From CBCYMI01 sp965183855 (GTDB lineage Bacteria > Pseudomonadota > Alphaproteobacteria > Caulobacterales > Maricaulaceae): a stretch of 34,884 nt of DNA. Positions 26,656-34,605 of the stretch are shown here, in pieces. Under the pieces are notes generated by a model. The model ran no database searches. It had not been told where the DNA came from and worked only from the letters and a program-made list of their open reading frames with translations. Numbering within the stretch: the first letter of the stretch is position 1; the number at the start of each line of letters is the position of its first letter. The DNA lies in the NCBI GenBank assembly GCA_965183855.1, contig CBCYMI010000036.1, forward strand, positions 1 through 34,884, read 5' to 3'. The position numbers and the translations under genes were made by a program.

Positions 26656-27828
26656 TTAACGATCCTTGGTTTCATTAAATATTTCTCGTCCAATTAGCCA
26701 ACGGCGAATTTCTGATGTTCCAGCCCCTATTTCATATAATTTAGCATCTCTTAATAATCTGCCTGTTGAATATTCATTAACATAACCATTTCCACCAAGA
26801 CATTGGATCGCTTCATTGGCAATTCTTGTTGCACGTTCTGAAGCAAACAAAATGGCGCCAGCGGCATCTTTTCGGGTTGTTTCACCTCTATCACAAGCCT
26901 TAGCAACCGCATAAACATAAGACCTTGCCGCAGAAAATTCAGTATACATGTCTGCAATCTTACCTTGCATTAACTGAAATTTACCAATCGGGTTTCCAAA
27001 CTGTTTTCGTTCATGAAGATAGGGAAAAACAATATCAAAACAGGCTTGCATAATACCTAAAGGTCCCGCAGCCAAAACAGCTCTTTCATAATCCAGACCT
27101 GACATTAAAACAGCAATACCTTCATTAAGCTTTCCTAATATATTTTGTTCTGGAACCTCCATGTTTTCAAAGACCAATTCTCCTGTCTCAGATCCTCTCA
27201 TTCCTAATTTATCTAGTTTCTGCGCAACAGAAAAACCAGGCATATTTTTTTCAATTAAAAATGCAGTTATTCCCTTTGATTCAAGATTAGAATCCGTTTT
27301 GGCATAAACAATCAATACATCTGCACAAGGACCATTTGTAATCCACATTTTATGACCATTTAAAATATAAATTCCATCTTTCTTTTGTGCTTTTAAACGC
27401 ATAGAAACAACATCCGAGCCAGCATGTGTTTCTGACATTGCCAACGCACCAATTGTGTTACCTGAAATCAGATCTGGAAGATATTTCTGTTTTTGAGCCT
27501 CATTACCCCATCGATTAATCTGATTAACACATAGATTAGAATGAGCGCCATAAGACAAGCCAACAGATGCAGAAGCCCTTGAGATTTCTTCCATGGCAAT
27601 AACATGTTCAGTATAACCAAGACCGGAGCCACCATATTTCTGATCTGCCGTAATCCCTAATAAACCAAGCTTGCCTAATTCAGACCATAAATATTTGGGA
27701 AATTTATCATCAAGATCTATTTTTTCTGCAATTGGAGCAATTTGCTTTTGAGCAAAATTCCGAACATTATCGCGAATTAAGACTGCATTTTCACCAAGGT
27801 CATGATTTAATTGAGTATATTCTGTCAT
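26656..27828 (-). CDS. liuA: Isovaleryl-CoA dehydrogenase
   Basis: FAD enzyme converting isovaleryl-CoA to 3-methylcrotonyl-CoA, the first committed leucine step. It is separated from other acyl-CoA dehydrogenases by its catalytic base. The Glu lies in SGLDYERAVLAAGPLG, and the position that carries Glu in short- and medium-chain enzymes is Gly here (YEIGAGTSEIRRWLIGR), the isovaleryl-CoA dehydrogenase pattern. AMSETHAGSDVVSMRLKA and CLGGNGYVNEYSTGR are further family blocks. Length (390) is normal. It is the first gene of the liuABCD order, with a plausible promoter immediately upstream. Confidence 0.95.
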   Translation of the reverse strand: MTEYTQLNHDLGENAVLIRDNVRNFAQKQIAPIAEKIDLDDKFPKYLWSELGKLGLLGITADQKYGGSGLGYTEHVIAMEEISRASASVGLSYGAHSNLCVNQINRWGNEAQKQKYLPDLISGNTIGALAMSETHAGSDVVSMRLKAQKKDGIYILNGHKMWITNGPCADVLIVYAKTDSNLESKGITAFLIEKNMPGFSVAQKLDKLGMRGSETGELVFENMEVPEQNILGKLNEGIAVLMSGLDYERAVLAAGPLGIMQACFDIVFPYLHERKQFGNPIGKFQLMQGKIADMYTEFSAARSYVYAVAKACDRGETTRKDAAGAILFASERATRIANEAIQCLGGNGYVNEYSTGRLLRDAKLYEIGAGTSEIRRWLIGREIFNETKDR

Positions 27829-27845
27829 GCCTTATTAATATCATT

Positions 27846-27875
27846 AATATATCAGAATTTCTACAAAATTTTCAA
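27846..27875 (-). promoter_or_regulatory. Possible promoter of the liuABCD genes
   Basis: TTGAAA (27870-27875), an 18-base spacer and TATATT (27846-27851) on the minus strand. The -10 lies only 17 bases before the liuA start codon, which would give a very short leader containing AAGG, so this is tentative. Confidence 0.35.
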
Positions 27876-28033
27876 AATTAATCCTAAGCCTGTATAAATC
27901 CTAAAAACAAGAACTTGTTATATAGAGCTGTTTATTAATTAATCCTCAAATGCAATAATAACAACTTCCTGTTTTTAGATATTCCTCATCAAATTACTAT
28001 TTTTTTATTCTCATCTTAATTTTTAAATTAAAT

Positions 28034-29437
28034 TTAATTTGTTAAAATTGAGCTTGAAATATCTGAATATTTTGCGATTTCAGATAATTTATTTCTTAAA
28101 GCATGATCTTCAAATTTAAGCTCATCACGTAATTTTTTTTCTTTCTTTGTATATTTTTTTCCAGTTTCTTTTCTAATATTTATATCATGATCATCATCAT
28201 GATCATTATGATGGTTTTTATACCAAAAATACAAACTAAATGCTGTAATCAAAACGCCTGAAAGCATACTAAACATACTCAATTTAATAGGAATATAAGG
28301 AATTTGAGCATGCATCATATAGGTTATAATACCAAACAGGGCAATACTTAATCCTACTAAGGTTAAAATTGAAAAAAATCGTGTTGAAGAAGCATCTTCT
28401 TCAATAAACGGATGATGGATTTCCTGAGCAGATGGCTCATGCGCATCATCATATTTTTTAGGCTCCATATCCTGAATAAGACTAATTTTCTGAACCCCAT
28501 TATTATCCGTTTGAACGATTTTGTTTTCATCTTGAAATACTGGTTTTTCCAAAGATTCTTCTGGAATAAATTTTTTAGCCTGTTTGCCCGTTTGTTCTCT
28601 AACATAATCAGAATCTGATTTTTGCACATCATTTGAACGGCTAATATCCTTGGATAAATCAGAAATTTTCTTTGTTAATTCCTCTTCTTGATCCTGTTTC
28701 GTTTCTTTAGCTAAGACCTTTTCTTTTTGAATATTCTGTTTGGATGAATCTTCATATAATTTTTCAATTCCTATTTCAGGCCAATCCCCTGTTTGTTTCT
28801 CTGGTATGCTTGATATTATTGATGAATCCTTCAGATTGGATTTTGAATCTTTTTTCAAATTTTCTTCTTCAACAGGAAGAACAGAATTGCCCTCTATCGG
28901 TTTTGAAGGCTCAGACAAACTACCAATCCGTAATGCATATGCTAAATCTGGATGCACATTTAATTCTTTTCCACAGGCTTTTAAAACGCCTTGATCGGGT
29001 GTTAAAAATAAAGCTTTCTCAGCTGAACGACGACGAACAAGTGCATCAATTAACTGAATTTGACCTGCAATTTCTGCCCGTCTCCAAATATCGAATGCTT
29101 CTGCCGCTTTTAATGCTTTTCCAGCGTTTAAATGTCTAAGAATGTCCGATTTTAAAAAGTTCTTTTCTCCAATATTAAATACCAAAGAAACTAACGCATC
29201 AAATTGATTTTGAGAAAGAACCGTATGAATATATGTATTTAAAGTTTTCTCAATAGAACGCAAATCAAATCTCAGTAAAAGATGACCTTCTTCATATGTA
29301 ATTCTAAGAGATGGCTTGCTTTTTTTTACATGACCATATCCAATAAGCCACTGACCATTAGGTGTTTTCTCAGCCTTTTCTTTAAATCCTTCAAAAGCTT
29401 TAATTAATCGCCATGCTGTTAATGAAGATTTCATCAT
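28034..29437 (-). CDS. GH24 lysozyme-like protein with a long linker and two C-terminal membrane helices
   Basis: Residues about 5-148 form a phage-type (GH24) lysozyme domain: LIKAFEGFKEKA, WLIGYGH, QNQFDALVSLVFNIG and DALVRRRSAEKALFLTP. Similar domains occur in chromosomal proteins of many alphaproteobacteria. The catalytic Glu16 is kept. The T4-lysozyme Asp and Thr positions are Thr25 and Leu31 here, so activity is doubtful. A linker of ~200 charged residues follows, then two membrane helices (about 355-375 and 386-406), a His/Asp-rich patch (HHNDHDDDHD) and a charged tail. No phage genes adjoin it. The ATG at 29437 was chosen; a GTG at 29449 adds four residues. It may be a cell-wall-linked structural or remodelling protein. 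Confidence 0.75.
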   Translation of the reverse strand: MMKSSLTAWRLIKAFEGFKEKAEKTPNGQWLIGYGHVKKSKPSLRITYEEGHLLLRFDLRSIEKTLNTYIHTVLSQNQFDALVSLVFNIGEKNFLKSDILRHLNAGKALKAAEAFDIWRRAEIAGQIQLIDALVRRRSAEKALFLTPDQGVLKACGKELNVHPDLAYALRIGSLSEPSKPIEGNSVLPVEEENLKKDSKSNLKDSSIISSIPEKQTGDWPEIGIEKLYEDSSKQNIQKEKVLAKETKQDQEEELTKKISDLSKDISRSNDVQKSDSDYVREQTGKQAKKFIPEESLEKPVFQDENKIVQTDNNGVQKISLIQDMEPKKYDDAHEPSAQEIHHPFIEEDASSTRFFSILTLVGLSIALFGIITYMMHAQIPYIPIKLSMFSMLSGVLITAFSLYFWYKNHHNDHDDDHDINIRKETGKKYTKKEKKLRDELKFEDHALRNKLSEIAKYSDISSSILTN

Positions 29438-29576
29438 GCTTATACTCACTTAATTTAAAAATATTTTGTCTCAAATTGAAACAATCCTTAAACTCTTACA
29501 CAATACCTTGCAAGTTTAAGACCAGAAAACAGGAATATTTAAAAACTGAAAATGAGAAATGAATTCATCAGTAGAT

Positions 29577-30980
29577 CTAAAATAAAATCAGAGTTGCAAG
29601 TCCCAAAAAGACGAAAAAACCAACAACATCTGTAACCGTAGAAACAAAGACAGAAGAAGCAACAGCGGGATCTGCTCCTAAACGATGTAAGATTAAAGGA
29701 ACATAAATACCCGCCAACCCTGCACATAAAAAATTAATGATCATGGAAATCGCTATTACAATAGATAATTGATAATTTCCAAACCAGAGATAGGAAATAG
29801 AAGCAATTAAAATTGAAAAAAACAAACCATTAACAAAAGCAGATAAAACTTCTTTTCCTATAATTCGTCTTGCATTTGATTTTGTCAAATCACGATTCGC
29901 AATTGTTCTAACGGCAACTGCCAATGCCTGAGTTCCTGCATTTCCTCCCAATGAAGCAACAACTGGCATTAAAATAGCAAGGGCGACCAATTTTGCAATA
30001 GAACCTTCAAAAAACTGAATAACAAAAGAAGCAAAAAGAGCAGCAATTAAATTAATTAACAACCATGGAAGTCTGGCTTTTACAGTTCCAAATACATTAT
30101 CTGCCAATCCAGACTCGGAAACACCTGCCAAAGCAAGCATATCTTCTGTATTTTCCTCTTGGATAACTTCCAAAGCATCATCCACTGTAATCATACCAAT
30201 TAAACGATTGGTTTTATCAACAACAGGCGCTGAGACTAAATGATATTTCTCAAACAAATAAGCAACTTCTTCTTGATCCATATCCGACTTAATTAAAACT
30301 GGTAATTCTTGCATGATATCAGATAGTTTTTGCTTTGATTTTGCCTTCAATAAATCAGATAATACAACAGAGCCAACAGGTTTCATTCTAGGGTCTACAA
30401 TATAGATTTCAAAGAACAAATCAGGCAATTCTCCTTCATAGGCTCTTATATATTGACTAATTTGCTCAACTGTCCAAAATGGAGGAGACGCAATAAACTC
30501 ACCCTGCATTAATCTCCCAGCACTTTCTTCATCATAAGAAAGACTGGTCTCAACAACATGGCGATCCTGATGGGAAATCGCTTCTAGAACCTGTTCTCTT
30601 TTTTCTTCATCTAACTCATCAACCAATAAAGCAGCATCATCAGATTCTAACTCTGATACTGCCATTGCCAGCTTGGTAACAGGAAATAGAGGCAAAAGAC
30701 CAGATCTCGTATCTGTTTCCAGCTCTATTAATACAGATGTATCAATAATATCTGGAACATAATAAATAAGAATTTTTCTTTGCTCCAAAGATAATTGCTC
30801 AATAATATCTGCAATATCAGCAGGGTGTAATGAAGATAATAAAGATCGAAGCAAAGGGGCATCTCGATCACTAATTCCACCAATAATACGAGCTATAAAT
30901 TTAGGATCAATATCAATACGTCCATTGTTTTTTGGAAAAACAGATTGAACAACACGGTTATTATGATTTGTATGCTTCAT
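29577..30980 (-). CDS. mgtE: Magnesium transporter MgtE
   Basis: Mg2+-gated inner-membrane channel. The N-domain (LLSSLHPADIADIIEQL and repeats with VSELESDDAALLVDEL) and a CBS pair (about residues 135-260, with VDKTNRLIGMITVDDAL) precede five membrane helices. The pore signatures PVVASLGGNAGTQALAVAVR and the last-helix region DPAVASSVFVSTVTDVVGF are intact. From the ATG at 30980, preceded by GGGAG, the protein is 467 residues, a normal length. A TTG five codons upstream (30995) is less likely. Divergent from the large acidic-protein gene at 31359. Confidence 0.95.
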   Translation of the reverse strand: MKHTNHNNRVVQSVFPKNNGRIDIDPKFIARIIGGISDRDAPLLRSLLSSLHPADIADIIEQLSLEQRKILIYYVPDIIDTSVLIELETDTRSGLLPLFPVTKLAMAVSELESDDAALLVDELDEEKREQVLEAISHQDRHVVETSLSYDEESAGRLMQGEFIASPPFWTVEQISQYIRAYEGELPDLFFEIYIVDPRMKPVGSVVLSDLLKAKSKQKLSDIMQELPVLIKSDMDQEEVAYLFEKYHLVSAPVVDKTNRLIGMITVDDALEVIQEENTEDMLALAGVSESGLADNVFGTVKARLPWLLINLIAALFASFVIQFFEGSIAKLVALAILMPVVASLGGNAGTQALAVAVRTIANRDLTKSNARRIIGKEVLSAFVNGLFFSILIASISYLWFGNYQLSIVIAISMIINFLCAGLAGIYVPLILHRLGADPAVASSVFVSTVTDVVGFFVFLGLATLILF

Positions 30981-30995
30981 TCTGTCTTCTCCCAA

Positions 30996-31358
30996 ATAAT
31001 TTAGAGTTTCTATGAATACATTAAAAACCCATCTTTCAAGAATTTTATTTTTAAATTTATTTTTTTCTGTATTCTATTTAACCTTTTTGATTTTTAAAAA
31101 GATATAGAGAATTTCTATGATAAAACATGCGTTAAAAAAATAAATCCTAAAAATGAATTATAATGATATAGGATTCAAAATCCATTTAAAAATTAATGTA
31201 AATATCAAAATGAAATCAGATTGTTTTTTATACTCTTTATTAGTTATAAAGTGTATGTCTAATTGCTCGATCTTGAAAAATATTTTGTACTAAAGATTAC
31301 TATATTTTTGAGTATAGTTATTTTAATTGTTTAATTTATTTTTTAAGAGGTTATTATT
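30996..31358. other. Divergent mgtE / acidic-protein intergenic region
   Basis: AT-rich, no coding signal. Near the plus-strand gene there is a TTGAAA (31273-31278) with TACTAT 19 bases on, and a small dyad ACTATA/TATAGT (31299-31304, 31313-31318). AAGAGG at about 31346 is the ribosome-binding sequence of the 31359 gene. No Mg-responsive leader structure was recognised. Confidence 0.4.
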
Positions 31359-33224
31359 ATGGCACAATATGGAACACGCAAAACCCATAATGGATATGAA
31401 ACTGGAATTGTTAGCGGATATGTTTATGATCAAAATACGGGTGTTCATTACTCTGGTTCTCCAACTCATTTTAAAGAAGAATTTAGTCTTATCGGTCTTT
31501 GGACATCAACTCGATCTGTCTATGATGATGTTCGCAATTATTATATCCACGCAAAAGATTATTATGGAGAAGGTGAACATTTATATATCCAAAAAGGAAC
31601 TGGATATTATATTTTTGAAGGAGCATCTGGAGAAGGCGTAAGATGGTTTGGTCGATTTCCGTTTAGACCTGATTTTCAGGATAGCAATGGCTATTGGCAT
31701 GAAAAGGATCATGGCTTTATTTGGGATAGCGATGCTCCTATTCCATTTTATAATTATGGAAAGGTTTCAGATTTTGAGCGAAGTGATGGCGTTCGCTATA
31801 TTGATCCTGATGGAAATGGTGTGTTTACAAAAAAACCGAATCCCTTATCTTTTAATCAATTTCTTGCACTTTATGATTCAGATACAGTCATTACAAACGA
31901 AGATTCATCAGAAATATTTCTTAAACTCAATGGTAGAAAACTGCCCGCACATCTTGCACATGAAGAATATTTAAAAGAATATAATCATCATGATAGTTTG
32001 ATTAAACCGGAAGCTGTTCTGCGCTTGATTGATCGTTATTCTCATCATTTTTCAAAAGAGCCTCTAGATTATGATACATTTCTGAACCTATTTGATCAAA
32101 GTGAGATTATTAATCCAGAAGATTCTTTGGCTCCAAATTTGGAAGCAGAAATTAAAATCAATGGATATCAAATTTCTGCCAATCTGGCTCATGAGTTTTA
32201 TTTGCTGGAGTTAAAAAAACATCCAAACCTATCTGAAGCTGAAACCATTCATGAATTCATTGGCTTTCTTGCAAAAAAATATCATGAACACAAACAACAA
32301 GAAACAATTTCAAGACCTGATCATGACCATATTCATTCTGATACAGATAGCAATTCTAACAAAAATCCTATTGTAGAATTATCACCAACAGAAGTTAATA
32401 TGCTGCCCAATAATAGTTTTCCAATTAATATTCCAGGGGCACAACCAAGAGCTAGAACACCTCATAATGATAGCTCTTCTTCAAATACATCAAATTGGGG
32501 AGAATATTCTACAGATCAGGATTCTGAGCTTCAATTTCCACTGGAAGTTCATGGAAACACAACTGAAGATTCAGCTTATGACCCAAACAGTTCTCAATTT
32601 TCATTCAGTAGTGAGCCAGAAGCAGAATCTCCAGTTGAAGGCGCGGTTGGAGGAATAGATCCTAAAACAAGTTCACCCAAAAACAATTATATTCCTTTAG
32701 ATTTCGATGAATCTAGCCCAAAGGTTGATTCTGATATTCAAAGAAACGCAATTCTTAGAAGATTATCAACAATTGAAGAAGAACATGCTCACTCAGATTC
32801 TTCACAGGAAGAAATGCAAGATCATGCCAGTTCTGATCAAACAGTCAGACAACAAGGCGCAAGACCTAAACAACCAAGATTTAATCTTGAGCATTTAGAA
32901 GAAAGTGAAGATATTTCATCAGAAAACAGTAGTTTTGACCAGAACGAACATTTAAGACAAGGAGCAAAACCAAAACAACCAAGTAATTCACCTTCCGTAC
33001 ATAGCGATTATGAAGCAGATACTGAGTATGAATATTTTGAATTACATTCAGATCAAATGCAGGGTTATGACAATCCTGGCTTCGAACTATCAGACGAAAT
33101 TGAGCCTGTGTATAATCAACCAGAAGCGGATTTATCTGCAAGCGATGTGATAGATTATGGTGTAGATCTAGAAACAACAGAAAGCCCTGTATATCTGATT
33201 AATGCTATCCTTTTAGGAGGCTAA
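31359..33224 (+). CDS. Large acidic, modular putative secreted/effector-type protein (intact paralogue)
   Basis: 621 residues, family not recognised. Residues 1-108 are Tyr/Gly-rich. Residues 109-163 form the core shared with the split gene at 19064-20531 (GYWHEKDHGFIWDSDAPIPF, DGVRYIDPDGNGVFTKK). Residues 162-234 and 235-312 are two copies of a ~75-residue repeat (LNGRKLPAHLAHEEYL; INGYQISANLAHEFYL). From about 315 on the chain is acidic, Ser/Pro/Gln-rich and probably disordered, with a short repeat GA(R/K)PKQP at 500-506 and 535-541, and Tyr motifs including EPVY at 582-585. The end is hydrophobic (PVYLINAILLGG). There is no N-terminal signal peptide. It has a good AAGAGG ribosome-binding sequence and a strong terminator. 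Secretion and host interaction are inferred from architecture only. Confidence 0.85.
   Translation: MAQYGTRKTHNGYETGIVSGYVYDQNTGVHYSGSPTHFKEEFSLIGLWTSTRSVYDDVRNYYIHAKDYYGEGEHLYIQKGTGYYIFEGASGEGVRWFGRFPFRPDFQDSNGYWHEKDHGFIWDSDAPIPFYNYGKVSDFERSDGVRYIDPDGNGVFTKKPNPLSFNQFLALYDSDTVITNEDSSEIFLKLNGRKLPAHLAHEEYLKEYNHHDSLIKPEAVLRLIDRYSHHFSKEPLDYDTFLNLFDQSEIINPEDSLAPNLEAEIKINGYQISANLAHEFYLLELKKHPNLSEAETIHEFIGFLAKKYHEHKQQETISRPDHDHIHSDTDSNSNKNPIVELSPTEVNMLPNNSFPINIPGAQPRARTPHNDSSSSNTSNWGEYSTDQDSELQFPLEVHGNTTEDSAYDPNSSQFSFSSEPEAESPVEGAVGGIDPKTSSPKNNYIPLDFDESSPKVDSDIQRNAILRRLSTIEEEHAHSDSSQEEMQDHASSDQTVRQQGARPKQPRFNLEHLEESEDISSENSSFDQNEHLRQGAKPKQPSNSPSVHSDYEADTEYEYFELHSDQMQGYDNPGFELSDEIEPVYNQPEADLSASDVIDYGVDLETTESPVYLINAILLGG
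31842..32294 (+). repeat. Two tandem ~75-residue repeats inside the acidic protein
   Basis: The two copies begin PLSFNQFLALYD and PLDYDTFLNLFD, and reach their best match at LAHEEYL / LAHEFYL, 77 residues apart. A single further copy is in the paralogue downstream of its frameshift (PLSFSKFFVIF, FAYKLYQ). DNA identity between copies is low, so these are old repeats. Confidence 0.7.
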
Positions 33225-33234
33225 TTTACTTAAT

Positions 33235-33268
33235 AAAAAAGAGCATGATTTTTTTCATGCTCTTTTTT
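33235..33268. terminator. Bidirectional terminator between convergent acidic-protein genes
   Basis: Stem AAAAAAGAGCATGA with its complement TCATGCTCTTTTTT around a T6 loop, giving an A-run before and a T-run after, so it can serve both strands. It starts 11 bases after the plus-strand stop and lies 51 bases beyond the stop of the minus-strand gene. Confidence 0.85.
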
Positions 33269-33318
33269 CTATAGTATAATTCTATTATTATTCTATAATA
33301 GCAATATGCCAAAAACAA

Positions 33319-34605
33319 TTAAGCTCCTATTGCAATAACTGCAATTTCTTCTATTGTTTCTACAGGAGTTAATCCCTCTTCTATATCTTCTATTCCTGTT
33401 TCAGCAATAGGAAGTTCACCATCTGTTTCTTCAAGAATGGAAGGATTTATTCCTGAATGCTCCCCTTCCATGTTTTCATCAAGACTATTTAAGTCATTTT
33501 CCAGTTTTTTATCAAAATCTGCTGAAATTCCTTCATCGCTTGAGACAGAAGAAGCAATATGATCTGAGCCTTCCTGGTCAAGTTTTGTTAACTCATTTTC
33601 CAGTTTCGTCTCAATATCTGTTTTTACAGATACATCTTCATCAATTGAATTAGAAGAAGATGAACCATTCAAAGTCTCTTCATCCATTGCTTTGTTAAAC
33701 TCAGTTAAAAGTTTCTTATATTTCCCTGGATTTTCTTCCAGCATATTTCCGAGATCTTGTTTTAATCCTTTTAGAATATCTTCTGGATTCTGATTTTTCA
33801 AAAACGAGCTTTTATCTTCTTCCAAGATTTTCTCATAATAAAATTTTTCAAGAGGATCAAAATCATCTAACTTACCTATTTTCTGAAACTCAGCATAACT
33901 CTTATTAAATTTTTGAGACATTTTTGTATAACTATCCAATTCATTATAGTTTATATTAAGTTCAGTTTTTTTAAGATTGATCTCTTTTTTCCCAATATTT
34001 TGTATAATTCCATCATATATCTCATCCAGATTTTCTAGATTTTCACTATTGGTAATATCTTTTCCTAACTTTGCTTTAAATTGATTATAAAAGTCTTTTT
34101 TTCCAGAAAAACGAAGATTAACTTTTTCTTCTCCGAGTCTATCAAGTCTTTGAACTCTTGTTTTTAAGGTTTCAAATTTCTCTTTTGATACTTCATAAAA
34201 GCTTTGCTCAGCAGGATCATTTTTATCAAATCCATTATTGATTCTTTTAAAAAACCTATCAAACGTCCGATCAAATTCTTTGTCTTCAATTCCCAATTCC
34301 GAACCAAATTCTTCACTTTCAATTTCCAAATTTGGATCTAGCGTATCTCGGTCATCAAAAACAGTATCAAGGTCATCAGAACGATCATAATCTATCAGTT
34401 TATTATACTCATTTCTTACTCTATCCGCTGCTTTATTATAAGTACGAAGCTGATTATAAGAATTTTCAGATAATTCTTGTTCATCCAATCCTTTTATCTC
34501 TTCATATATCTCTTTAACTTCTTGTTTTGAAAAATGATTTATAATATTTATAATTACTGATTTCCTTTTTAAAATTTTCAAAATATGAATCAAAATCAGG
34601 ATCAA
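33319..34605 (-). CDS. Repetitive acidic coiled-coil-type protein, C-terminal part
   Basis: Not recognised. The frame begins with about 30 residues of probably out-of-frame sequence; the meaningful part starts near SKQEVKEIYEEIKGL. It is extremely rich in Glu, Asp, Lys, Phe and Asn and looks alpha-helical. The segment EFDRTFDRFFKRINNGF..KFETLKTRVQRLDRLGEEKV repeats a unit in the fragment upstream (EFDHWFRKNNGD..NFRSLKNNIEKLNEYGKQKI). Near the end are two shorter copies (KLENELTKLDQEG and KLENDLNSLDENM). It ends in IEEIAVIAIGA, a hydrophobic tail like those of the other two acidic proteins. The gene is convergent with the 31359 gene and shares its terminator. It is joined upstream through a one-base frameshift. 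Confidence 0.7.
   Translation of the reverse strand: MILILIHILKILKRKSVIINIINHFSKQEVKEIYEEIKGLDEQELSENSYNQLRTYNKAADRVRNEYNKLIDYDRSDDLDTVFDDRDTLDPNLEIESEEFGSELGIEDKEFDRTFDRFFKRINNGFDKNDPAEQSFYEVSKEKFETLKTRVQRLDRLGEEKVNLRFSGKKDFYNQFKAKLGKDITNSENLENLDEIYDGIIQNIGKKEINLKKTELNINYNELDSYTKMSQKFNKSYAEFQKIGKLDDFDPLEKFYYEKILEEDKSSFLKNQNPEDILKGLKQDLGNMLEENPGKYKKLLTEFNKAMDEETLNGSSSSNSIDEDVSVKTDIETKLENELTKLDQEGSDHIASSVSSDEGISADFDKKLENDLNSLDENMEGEHSGINPSILEETDGELPIAETGIEDIEEGLTPVETIEEIAVIAIGA

Noticed and set aside
20914..29449. Prophage, from the CI-like repressor and the lysozyme-like gene
   Set aside because: The two are 7 kb apart, separated by an intact liu cluster, with no integrase, terminase, portal or tail genes and no att repeats at the tRNA.
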